DNA of 38,280 nt from Bacteroidales bacterium (lineage in GTDB: Bacteria; Bacteroidota; Bacteroidia; Bacteroidales; PWNQ01). The notes under the pieces were generated by a model. That model was not told the DNA's origin and searched no databases. It saw only the letters and a list, made by a program, of their open reading frames with translations. Made by a program: the position numbers and the translations under genes. The stretch covers positions 1 to 38,280 of the forward strand of contig JAIPBW010000029.1 in NCBI GenBank assembly GCA_021738505.1, given 5' to 3'. Each line of letters begins with the position of its first letter. Positions within the stretch are counted from its first letter, which is position 1. Below are positions 8,601 through 15,124 of the stretch, piece by piece.

Positions 8601-8724
8601 TGTCTCTGTTCAGAAGGTTCCATTTACAAGGCTTGCGCAGCCCGAAAATGCGCAGTTTACTCAGGTAAATGAGCAATTTTCGGGCAAGCATAACGCAGTA
8701 AATGGGACTTTATGGACAGAGACA
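8601..8724. repeat. Long palindromic repeat unit C
   Basis: This is the best-preserved unit. The 27-nt outer arms (8601-8627 and 8698-8724) differ at only four positions, three of which are G-U compatible in + strand RNA. Inner stems are GCTTG / CAAGC, CCCGAAAAT (8641-8649) / ATTTTCGGG (8676-8684) and TTTAC / GTAAA. The edges GGCTTGCG and AGCATAACGCAG are shared with units A and B. Confidence 0.75.
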
Positions 8725-8770
8725 AAATAGGGAAGAAGTGAACTTTTCCCGGATAAATAATAATAAAGGC

Positions 8771-8801
8771 TTTCTCTGAAACATGAAAATAGCTAATTTT
8801 G
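8771..8801 (+). promoter_or_regulatory. Promoter of argS
   Basis: TAATTTTG (8794-8801) is a perfect -7 element. TTTC (8771-8774) sits 19 nt upstream as a 3-of-4 match to the -33 TTTG. The leader before the ATG at 8822 would be only about 15 nt. Confidence 0.6.
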
Positions 8802-8821
8802 CACTTTAAATTCAGCAACCC

Positions 8822-10600
8822 ATGGAAAAGAAAATATTAGATACCGTAAAAAAGGCCGTAAAAGAATTGTACGCTATAGAAGCAACAGAGAAACAGTTGT
8901 TGTTGCAAAAGACGCTTCCTGATTACGAAGGTGATTTTACGGTAGTTGTCTTTCCTTTTGCCAAAAGTGCAAAAAAATCTCCTGTTGAAATTGGAGAAGA
9001 TCTGGGGAAATACCTGAAAAAGAACATGGATGAGGTTGCAGATTATAATGTGATCAAAGGATTTTTAAATCTGGTGTTTCGGAATGAGGTCTGGACACAA
9101 TTTTTATCAACCAATTACAATGATGAAAATTATGGCATTAACGAGAGCCAGGAGCAAAAGCCGGTTGTTATTGAATTTTCATCACCCAATACAAACAAAC
9201 CGCTACATTTAGGCCATGTGCGGAATAATTTGCTGGGCGAGAGTGTAGCCAGAGTTATGAAAGCTGCGGGCAGAAATGTTAAAAAAGTAAACCTTGTCAA
9301 TGATCGCGGCATTCATATTTGCAAGTCGATGTTAGCATGGCAGAAATGGGGCGAAGAAGAAACACCGGAATCGACAGGCCTCAAAGGGGATCAGCTGGTC
9401 GGAAAATATTATGTGTTGTTTGATCAAAAATTGAAAGAAGAAAAAGAAACATTGCGTCAGCAAGGTGTTGCAGAAGATAACCTGGACGAGGCTTCTGAAT
9501 TAATGAAACAGGCCCGTGAGATGCTTCGAAAATGGGAAAACCGCGATGAAAAAGTTCTGGAGCTCTGGAAAAAAATGAACAACTGGGTTTACGAAGGGTT
9601 TGACGAGACTTATGAACGAATGGGTATATCATTTGATAAGGTTTACCACGAATCCGAGACTTATCTTATCGGGAAACAAATGGTTCTGGAAGCCCTGAAA
9701 AGAAATCAGCTCGAAAAAGCGGAAGATGGTTCCGTATGGGCGGACTTGAGTGAATTTGATCTGGATAAAAAACTGCTGCTGCGCAAAGATGGTACCTCGG
9801 TGTATATGACACAAGACCTGGGAACAGCAAAATTGCGATATGAAGATTTTGATCCTTCCAACATGTTATATGTTGTCGGGAATGAACAGGATTATCATTT
9901 TGGCGTGTTGAAGCTTGTTTTGAAAAAAATGAACTATGAATGGGCCGATCGTATTGAGCATGTATCATACGGAATGGTAGAACTTCCCGACGGCAAAATG
10001 AAAAGCCGCGAGGGTACAGTAGTCGACGCGGATGACCTGATGGATGAAATGTATCATACGGCCAAAGCAATGACCGAAGAGTTAGGGAAAATTGATGGCC
10101 TGAGCAACGCAGAAGCTGAAAACCTTGTGAATATGATTAGCCAGGGAGCTTTAAAATATTTTATCCTTAAAGTTGATCCCAAAAAGAATATGCTTTTTAA
10201 TCCGGAAAAGTCAATCAATTTTACCGGCAACACAGGCCCCTTTATCCAATATACACATGCCAGGATCAAGTCCTTGTTGAGAAGATCAGGCAAAAGTTCC
10301 TTTGATTTAGATGCTTATAATCCGGAGGACTTGATTTTACCAGAAAAAGATGTGATCAAAAAATTAGCAGCTTATCCTGCTGTTGTTAAAGAAGCAGCTA
10401 AAGAGATGAGCCCGGCTATCGTAGCGAATTATACTTTTGAGCTGGTCAAGTTGTATAATCAGTTTTATCAGGATGTGCCTGTTTTGAAAAATGATAATCA
10501 GTTAGTAATTGATTTCCGCCTGGCGATGTCCGTCTTTGTGGCTAATGTTGTACGTTCTTCAATGGCTATTTTAGGCATTGAAGTGCCTGAGCAAATGTGA
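8822..10600 (+). CDS. argS: Arginyl-tRNA synthetase
   Basis: The 592-residue cytoplasmic class Ia synthetase charges tRNA-Arg. The N-terminal Arg-specific additional domain (about 1-110) precedes the Rossmann catalytic core. The HIGH-type signature HLGH is at 129-132, within SSPNTNKPLHLGHVRNN. The KMSKS-type loop is KMKSREG (392-398), a normal variant in ArgRS. The C-terminal DALR-like anticodon-binding domain includes NFTGNTGPFIQYTHARIKS and ends with VANVVRSSMAILGIEVPEQM. Length and motifs are complete. It has its own promoter just after the palindromic repeat block and ends 9 nt from the convergent small zinc-ribbon gene, with no room for a separate terminator. The identification is secure. 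Confidence 0.97.
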   Translation: MEKKILDTVKKAVKELYAIEATEKQLLLQKTLPDYEGDFTVVVFPFAKSAKKSPVEIGEDLGKYLKKNMDEVADYNVIKGFLNLVFRNEVWTQFLSTNYNDENYGINESQEQKPVVIEFSSPNTNKPLHLGHVRNNLLGESVARVMKAAGRNVKKVNLVNDRGIHICKSMLAWQKWGEEETPESTGLKGDQLVGKYYVLFDQKLKEEKETLRQQGVAEDNLDEASELMKQAREMLRKWENRDEKVLELWKKMNNWVYEGFDETYERMGISFDKVYHESETYLIGKQMVLEALKRNQLEKAEDGSVWADLSEFDLDKKLLLRKDGTSVYMTQDLGTAKLRYEDFDPSNMLYVVGNEQDYHFGVLKLVLKKMNYEWADRIEHVSYGMVELPDGKMKSREGTVVDADDLMDEMYHTAKAMTEELGKIDGLSNAEAENLVNMISQGALKYFILKVDPKKNMLFNPEKSINFTGNTGPFIQYTHARIKSLLRRSGKSSFDLDAYNPEDLILPEKDVIKKLAAYPAVVKEAAKEMSPAIVANYTFELVKLYNQFYQDVPVLKNDNQLVIDFRLAMSVFVANVVRSSMAILGIEVPEQM

Positions 10601-10609
10601 TCTGCAGCG

Positions 10610-11035
10610 TTACATTAATTTTTTCCTGAATTCTGCTTTTTGTGGTTCTGTAAACGAGGAATTGTTTTCAATGCAATCCATTATCCGGGTTTTAAGACGC
10701 CAGCAAGTCATTTGCCTGAGATTGATTTCCTGCGATAATTCGTTGATGGAAATTTGAGGATTATTACAAACTAAAAAAGTGATTTTAAAAGCATCCGGAA
10801 GGTTAATCCGGCAACGATGAAACATGGTATGTGCTGTGGCCGACTCTTCTGACTTGCAGCGAGTACACCGACGGGAATGGGGATTCTTTCCTTTGCAATA
10901 ATTTGTATGACCGCACTTTTTGCATTTGAAGCCGTCCTTCCATTTATATTCAGCTAAAAATTTCAGACAGGCTTCCTCTGTCGAAAATTGCCGATTAAAA
11001 TCCTGTATATCGAGGTGTTTAAATAATTCTTTCAA
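10610..11035 (-). CDS. Stand-alone IS1595-type zinc-ribbon/HTH protein
   Basis: The 141-residue product resembles only the N-terminal part of IS1595-family transposases. A zinc ribbon has cysteines at 38, 41, 57 and 60 (CKKC...CTRC). The characteristic TAHTMFHRCRINLPDAF segment and a helical/HTH region (INELSQEINLRQMTCWRLKT) follow. The ISXO2-type DDE catalytic domain is absent: the protein ends at a normal stop shortly after the HTH. It could be an intact DNA-binding protein derived from a transposase or a truncated remnant; the clean ORF and good promoter favour the former. The only in-frame start upstream of the zinc ribbon is TTG, since an in-frame stop lies three codons before it. It faces the repeat-rich region at 11.26-11.50 kb. 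Confidence 0.7.
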   Translation of the reverse strand: MKELFKHLDIQDFNRQFSTEEACLKFLAEYKWKDGFKCKKCGHTNYCKGKNPHSRRCTRCKSEESATAHTMFHRCRINLPDAFKITFLVCNNPQISINELSQEINLRQMTCWRLKTRIMDCIENNSSFTEPQKAEFRKKLM

Positions 11036-11080
11036 AACAATTTACTTATTAACTTGTTAAAATTAGTTGAAAAGGAAGTG

Positions 11081-11109
11081 CAAATTTATAGAAAATTAGT
11101 GATACTAAA
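11081..11109 (-). promoter_or_regulatory. Promoter of the zinc-ribbon/HTH gene
   Basis: On the minus strand, TAAATTTG (11081-11088) is a perfect -7 element. TTTA (11106-11109), a 3-of-4 match to the -33 TTTG, lies 17 nt farther upstream. The spacing to the TTG start at 11035 leaves a leader of roughly 40 nt. Confidence 0.5.
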
Positions 11110-11132
11110 GCGATATATTTATAAAATTATTG

Positions 11133-11140
11133 TATATTTG
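11133..11140 (+). promoter_or_regulatory. Divergent -7 promoter element toward the repeat region
   Basis: TATATTTG is a perfect TAnnTTTG match pointing right, away from the zinc-ribbon gene. A transcript from here would cover the tiny MKRT ORF, both repeat clusters and then the thioredoxin lipoprotein gene. No clear -33 TTTG is present. Confidence 0.45.
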
Positions 11141-11169
11141 CACCCGCAAAAATAAAAGAAAGTAAACAT

Positions 11170-11184
11170 ATGAAACGAACATGA
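11170..11184 (+). other. Four-codon ORF (MKRT-stop) after a typical start context
   Basis: AAACATATG precedes this ATG, the same context as the starts at 133 and 11526. The reading frame stops after four codons. It may be a leader peptide, the stub of a gene destroyed by insertion of the repeat region, or chance. Confidence 0.25.
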
Positions 11185-11259
11185 TAGCCTTCAACACACA
11201 GGAGAATGATTAAAGGGCTGGACGAGTTGGATAATGCAAAGAAAACAATGACATTTATT

Positions 11260-11305
11260 GTCATTAGTAGTCATTTGTTGTCATTGATGGTCATTAATGG
11301 TCATT
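11260..11305. repeat. Five GTCATT hexamers in exact 10-bp register
   Basis: GTCATT begins at 11260, 11270, 11280, 11290 and 11300, separated by variable 4-nt spacers. A diverged copy (GACATT) lies just upstream. The strict 10-bp period places each copy on the same face of the helix. The motif is the reverse complement of the AATGAC core repeated at 11364-11496. Confidence 0.8.
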
Positions 11306-11363
11306 TTCTATACTTCTGTGTCCGGTTGCTGTCAAATATAACCGTCTCAGAAAGCCCTGAAGT

Positions 11364-11496
11364 AAATGACTTAGAATATAGTAAAGCAAAATGACGCGCG
11401 AAGCGCAAATGACTCCAAATGACATCCGTCGAAGACGGATAAATGACGCGAAGCAAATGACAGTAAGAGATAAAAGCAAAAAAACATAATAATGAC
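11364..11496. repeat. AAATGAC array separated by GAA-triloop mini-hairpins
   Basis: AAATGAC occurs at 11364, 11389, 11407, 11417, 11441 and 11455, with a related AATGAC at 11491. Several spacers are perfect palindromes around a GAA triloop: GCGC-GAA-GCGC (11396-11406), ATCCGTC-GAA-GACGGAT (11424-11440) and GC-GAA-GC (11448-11454). Stem sequence and length vary while the heptamer and triloop are kept. Confidence 0.8.
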
Positions 11497-11525
11497 ATTA
11501 TCAATATTTTGAAAAATTTAAACAT

Positions 11526-12104
11526 ATGACAACATTTAAAATCACCTTGCTCACTGCAGCCTTGTTTGCCTTCATAGCATGCGGTAATTCTGCGGCTAAT
11601 CAAGATGACACCCAACAGTCTGGTGAAAAAGCTCAAACTGAGACTGAAGAGAAGGCTGTGGCAATTTCTGACAATGAGTCAAATGAAAGTAAAGACTCTG
11701 AGTCAGACAATGATAATGAAAGCGGAAACGAGTCTTCAGCAAGTGCAGAGCCCGTACAAATGGATAAGGCTATGTTTTTGGCCCGGGTTTTTGATTATGA
11801 AAATAATCCCGAACAATGGAAATTTGAAGGTGATCGTCCCTGTATCATAGATTTTTATGCAGATTGGTGCGGCCCATGTAAAAAAGTAGAACCTATAATG
11901 GAAGATTTGGCCGCAAAATACGAAGGAAAAATTGATATCTATAAAGTTGATACGGATAAGCAAAAAGAATTAGCGCAGGTTTTTGGTATTCAAAGTATCC
12001 CTTCGATCATGTTTTGTCCTAAAGAAGGCAAACCAGCTATGTACCGGGGTGCTTTTCCCAAATCCAAATACTTAGAATTAGTAAATAAACACTTTGAATT
12101 ATAA
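11526..12104 (+). CDS. Thioredoxin-domain lipoprotein
   Basis: The 192-residue product begins with a lipoprotein signal peptide (lipobox FIAC, with Cys19 as the predicted acylated residue). A low-complexity acidic Ser/Glu/Asp/Asn linker (about 20-77) follows, then a thioredoxin domain with the canonical WCGPC motif at 114-118 and the cis-proline in IQSIPS (P159). It would be a membrane-anchored thiol oxidoreductase; the long polar linker would hold the domain away from the membrane. The following gene is a close paralog lacking signal and linker, 26 nt away, which suggests tandem duplication and co-transcription. Compartment follows from the lipobox; reduction of periplasmic disulfides is the likely but unproven function. 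Confidence 0.88.
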   Translation: MTTFKITLLTAALFAFIACGNSAANQDDTQQSGEKAQTETEEKAVAISDNESNESKDSESDNDNESGNESSASAEPVQMDKAMFLARVFDYENNPEQWKFEGDRPCIIDFYADWCGPCKKVEPIMEDLAAKYEGKIDIYKVDTDKQKELAQVFGIQSIPSIMFCPKEGKPAMYRGAFPKSKYLELVNKHFEL

Positions 12105-12130
12105 ATCAGAAAACAATAAAAATTAGTACA

Positions 12131-12499
12131 ATGGAGCATTTAACAAAACAAACATTTCTTGAAAAAGTATTTAACTTTGAAGAAAATAAAGAATGGAAAT
12201 TCGAAGGAGACCTTCCATGCATCATAGATTTTTACGCTGACTGGTGTCAGCCTTGTAAAATAGTTGCCCCAATCTTAGAAGAACTGGAGAAAGAATACGA
12301 AGGAAAAATCAATATCTATAAAATTGATACAGAAGCAGAACAGGAATTGGCTGCTGCTTTTGGAATTCGTAGTATTCCTTCCATGTTATTCTGTCCGAAA
12401 GAAGGACAACCGCAAATGGCGCAGGGAGCACTTCCGAAAGAAACACTTATCCAGGCAATTGACGATGTTTTGCTGGGTAAAAAGAAAGAAACTGAATAA
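12131..12499 (+). CDS. Cytoplasmic thioredoxin with CQPC active site
   Basis: The 122-residue single-domain thioredoxin has no signal peptide. Its active site WCQPC (38-42) has Gln in place of the usual Gly, and IRSIPSM supplies the cis-proline. The stretches around KFEGDLPCIIDFYADWC, YEGKINIYKIDT and FCPKEGQP are nearly the same as in the preceding lipoprotein, so the two are tandem paralogs working in different compartments. The Gly-to-Gln change at the second active-site position may alter redox potential or partner choice. It is last in the pair and ends before a strong terminator. Confidence 0.9.
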   Translation: MEHLTKQTFLEKVFNFEENKEWKFEGDLPCIIDFYADWCQPCKIVAPILEELEKEYEGKINIYKIDTEAEQELAAAFGIRSIPSMLFCPKEGQPQMAQGALPKETLIQAIDDVLLGKKKETE

Positions 12500-12536
12500 T
12501 CGTAAATTTGATGGTCCTAAGGCCATTAAGACAATC

Positions 12537-12570
12537 AAAAAAAGCCTCGCATAACAGTGAGGCTTTTTTT
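12537..12570 (+). terminator. Intrinsic terminator after the thioredoxin pair
   Basis: AAAAAAAGCCTC (12537-12548) pairs perfectly with GAGGCTTTTTTT (12559-12570). The 10-nt loop and terminal T run make a strong rho-independent terminator. Confidence 0.9.
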
Positions 12571-12580
12571 ATTTTATTCT

Positions 12581-12609
12581 GTTGTGGATTGCTGCTTTTA
12601 TTACTTTTG
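12581..12609 (+). promoter_or_regulatory. Promoter of the second TonB receptor
   Basis: TACTTTTG (12602-12609) is a perfect -7 element, with GTTG (12581-12584) about 17 nt upstream. The first in-frame ATG of the receptor frame (12582) would lie inside this promoter, so the ATG at 12660 is the better start. Confidence 0.55.
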
Positions 12610-12616
12610 CTGCGCA

Positions 12617-12635
12617 TTTCAGGAAAATCCTGAAA
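12617..12635 (+). promoter_or_regulatory. 5'-end hairpin of the receptor mRNA
   Basis: TTTCAGGA (12617-12624) and TCCTGAAA (12628-12635) are perfect complements around AAA. The hairpin begins within a few bases of the predicted transcript start. It may protect the 5' end, act as an operator or serve translational control. Confidence 0.5.
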
Positions 12636-12659
12636 GCAAAAACCAATAAAATTTTTAAA

Positions 12660-14711
12660 ATGCAAGTATCCAAAAACAAAACAAACCCGGATACTTTCAC
12701 ATTCAAACGCTGGAGCAGAAAATCCTACGGAATATTCCGTTCCCTGGGAGCAGTGATTAATATTGCAGGCTTATCGCTTGCCATAGCAGCCGGTATGATG
12801 CCCAAAAAAGCAGATGCTCAAGACACAGATACGAACCTAACAAGTGCTCGTATCGAAATGGATGAGGTCGTAGTTTCGGCACAGCGTAATAAGGTTATCT
12901 ATAGTGAGATGGCCCGGATGGTGGAAGTATTGGATGAAGATGAGATTGCACAATTACCCGTGCAAACAATTGATGAATTACTGAATTATGCTATGAATGC
13001 AGATATTCGCCAGCGTGGAGGTATGAACGTACAGGCGGATGTTTCCATCAGAGCAGGATCATTCGATCAGGTGATGATCTTATTAAACGGTGTCAACATA
13101 ACAGACCCACAAACCGGACACCACAACCTGAATATCCCCGTTGATCTTTCCGCTGTAAAACGCATTGAAATTCTTTCCGGACCAGGTTCACGTATTTTTG
13201 GTCCCAATGCTTTCAGTGGAGCCATTAACATCATCACAGGAACCAAAAATACCCCTTCCGTAAAAGCAGGCTTACATACGGGCCAACATGGGTATGCCAA
13301 AGCTACTGCAGTAACTTCACTGAAAACAAACAAGCTTACACATTTTGCCGCTGCTGATTATGCCAGAAGCGACGGATACATCGATAATACAGACTTTGCT
13401 ATGGGATCTGCATTCTATCAGGCGACATGGAAACCTGCAAAATATCAAAAAATCGATTTTCAGGCCGGATATAACCAAAAACAGTTTGGAGCCAATAGCT
13501 TCTATACGCCGGAATATCCTGATCAGTTTGAAGAGACCCGGACAAAATTTGCCAGTTTGCAATATAAATTCGGAGGCAAAAACAAATGGGAGTTACAAGC
13601 ATACTGGAGAAGACATTACGACCGGTTTGAACTTTTCCGGGATGAATCACCGGCCTGGTATCAGCATCATAATTACCACATGACTGATGTAGGCGGAATA
13701 TCTGCAAACACTGTTATTCCTGTCAGTTTGGGAAAAATTTCTTTGGGAGCTGAATATCGGGGAGAACAAATTAATAGCAATGTTTTAGGTGAACCCACTT
13801 CCGATACGACTATGGCTCCGGGAGAAAAAGATGGTTTTTTTACGAAATATAAATACCGGGGCAACCTTAGTGCTTTTGCTGAATATGCAGTAAACTGGAA
13901 CGATTTTTATGTGGCAGCCGGTCTCATGGCAAATCATAATCCCGAAATCCAACAGAAATGGAAGTTTTTTCCGGGTATAGACGTGAACTATAAAATTAGT
14001 CGAAGCCTGCATGTTTTTGCAACAAGTAGTTATGGTATGCGTCTGCCAACTTTTACCGATCTCTATTATGAAAGTCCAACGAATATTGGAAATGAAAATT
14101 TGAAGCCGGAAGAAAATACTTCGGTGGAAACCGGAATAAAAATATTGCGCAAGAAATTTATGGTGCGCTCCAGTGGTTTTATGCGCTGGGGAACCAATAT
14201 CATTGATTGGGTGAAACTTAATGAACAAAGTACCTGGCAAACAATGAATTTGACGAGCTTAAATACCAGAGGATTTTCAATTCAGTCTAAAGCTGATCTT
14301 GAAAAAATCTTTTCACAAAATATTCTCCAATCTGCAACTTTTGATTATAGTTTTGCTCATCAGGAGAAAGAGACAGAAGCTTATATTTCGAAATATGCGC
14401 TGGATTATTTAAAACATAAAGCCAATATCACACTGAAAACACAATTGCTGACAAATGTAAGTGTCAATACTTCACTTACCTGGCAGGACAGGGCAGGAGG
14501 GTTTATATTATATGAGAATGGTGAATATGGAAAAGAAAAAGAATATGATCCGTTTTGGCTTGTCGATTTGAGAGTGACCTATCATGGACAAAATTGGAAT
14601 ATTTATGCGGACGCTAAAAATCTGCTGGATAAAACATATTATGATGTAGGTAATGTGCCTCAGCCCGGCAGGTTTTTCAGAGCCGGGGTCAATTGGAACA
14701 TTTCCTGGTAA
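12660..14711 (+). CDS. TonB-dependent outer-membrane receptor (BtuB/siderophore-like)
   Basis: The 683-residue receptor starts with MQVSKNKTN, a twin-basic KRWSRKSY stretch and a hydrophobic segment ending in AD-AQ, as in many Bacteroidota BtuB-like receptors. A TonB-box-like segment (EMDEVVVSAQRN) precedes the plug domain, with IDELLNYAMN, the QADVSIRAGSFDQVMILLNG core and GPNAFSGAINIIT. A 22-strand-type barrel completes the protein, ending ARFFRAG-like with a C-terminal NISW (terminal aromatic). It would import a vitamin, metal chelate or similar ligand by TonB energy. No cobalamin riboswitch fits in the 90 nt after the upstream terminator, so B12 as ligand is unsupported. The start was chosen because the longer frame overlaps the promoter. 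Confidence 0.87.
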   Translation: MQVSKNKTNPDTFTFKRWSRKSYGIFRSLGAVINIAGLSLAIAAGMMPKKADAQDTDTNLTSARIEMDEVVVSAQRNKVIYSEMARMVEVLDEDEIAQLPVQTIDELLNYAMNADIRQRGGMNVQADVSIRAGSFDQVMILLNGVNITDPQTGHHNLNIPVDLSAVKRIEILSGPGSRIFGPNAFSGAINIITGTKNTPSVKAGLHTGQHGYAKATAVTSLKTNKLTHFAAADYARSDGYIDNTDFAMGSAFYQATWKPAKYQKIDFQAGYNQKQFGANSFYTPEYPDQFEETRTKFASLQYKFGGKNKWELQAYWRRHYDRFELFRDESPAWYQHHNYHMTDVGGISANTVIPVSLGKISLGAEYRGEQINSNVLGEPTSDTTMAPGEKDGFFTKYKYRGNLSAFAEYAVNWNDFYVAAGLMANHNPEIQQKWKFFPGIDVNYKISRSLHVFATSSYGMRLPTFTDLYYESPTNIGNENLKPEENTSVETGIKILRKKFMVRSSGFMRWGTNIIDWVKLNEQSTWQTMNLTSLNTRGFSIQSKADLEKIFSQNILQSATFDYSFAHQEKETEAYISKYALDYLKHKANITLKTQLLTNVSVNTSLTWQDRAGGFILYENGEYGKEKEYDPFWLVDLRVTYHGQNWNIYADAKNLLDKTYYDVGNVPQPGRFFRAGVNWNISW

Positions 14712-14825
14712 AAATGCTTGGTTTTTCATAAAGCAACATTTATTTGGGTGTGCTTATCCAAAAACAAAGAAAGAAACATGTTGATTAACAGGTCTATATG
14801 ATAGTGTTTTTTTGACAGACATTCT

Positions 14826-14860
14826 TAGAGCCATAACATAAGTTGTGGCTCTATTTTTTT
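14826..14860 (+). terminator. Intrinsic terminator after the TonB receptor
   Basis: TAGAGCCATAAC (14826-14837) pairs with GTTGTGGCTCTA (14842-14853) over 12 bp with one U-G pair and a 4-nt loop, followed by seven T residues. Confidence 0.9.
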
Positions 14861-15124
14861 TATGTTTAAAACAACCTTTTTAGGACTGTTCCTGTCTTCT
14901 TTGTGTTTAAGGGCATTTGAGATAGAAATGTTTTGCAGCGAAAAGAAGAATGATAAAAACGATCCAGTATTATTAAGTTATTCATATTTGGTTTTATCTT
15001 GATTTTAAATTATTTTTGTTAATTATATATGTATATTCCATGAGCTATATATCTAATGCAGGGCAATTGTACATCCAGGTTAAAACCTAAAAAAACATAG
15101 CTATAGCTATCAAAAATCAATCCG
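14861..15124. other. Upstream region and leader of the T9SS cargo gene
   Basis: The 264 nt between the terminator and the large secreted-protein gene contain no ORF of note. They hold the promoter (14987-15018) and a leader of about 100 nt. Within the leader are the hairpin AGGTT-AA-AACCT (15077-15088) and a perfect 14-bp palindrome ATAGCTATAGCTAT (15097-15110), 14 nt before the ATG. Confidence 0.5.
14987..15018 (+). promoter_or_regulatory. Promoter of the T9SS cargo cluster
   Basis: TTTG (14987-14990), a 20-nt spacer and TATTTTTG (15011-15018) match both Bacteroidota promoter elements exactly. Predicted initiation is near 15024, about 100 nt before the ATG. Confidence 0.7.

Larger units (their letters stand above)
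8198..8770. other. Non-coding block with three palindromic units
   Basis: About 570 nt between the arc operon terminator and the argS promoter contain no plausible gene. Nearly all of it is accounted for by palindromic units A, B and C and their junctions. The sequence GACAGAGACAAAATAG closes both unit B and unit C, marking a repeat boundary. Confidence 0.6.
11036..11525. other. Non-coding region between the zinc-ribbon gene and thioredoxin lipoprotein
   Basis: This 490-nt gap holds divergent promoter elements, the MKRT mini-ORF, the phased GTCATT cluster and the AAATGAC/GAA array. A 62-codon open frame at 11206-11394 runs through the repeats but has no protein-like features. No own promoter for the downstream gene is evident near 11500. 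Confidence 0.6.

Noticed and set aside
11206-11394. 62-codon ORF in the repeat region
   Set aside because: It mostly translates the GTCATT decamer repeats, has no good start context and no protein features.
11260-11461. CRISPR array
   Set aside because: Repeats are 6-7 nt with spacers of 4-18 nt; a CRISPR needs repeats of roughly 23-40 nt, and no cas genes are present.
12571-12659. Cobalamin riboswitch before the BtuB-like receptor
   Set aside because: Receptors of this type often follow one, but only about 90 nt separate the upstream terminator from the start, and no B12-box-like sequence is seen.
12582-12659. Upstream ATG start for the TonB receptor
   Set aside because: The extension overlaps a perfect -7 element and the 5' hairpin; the MQVSKNKTN start gives the usual family N-terminus.
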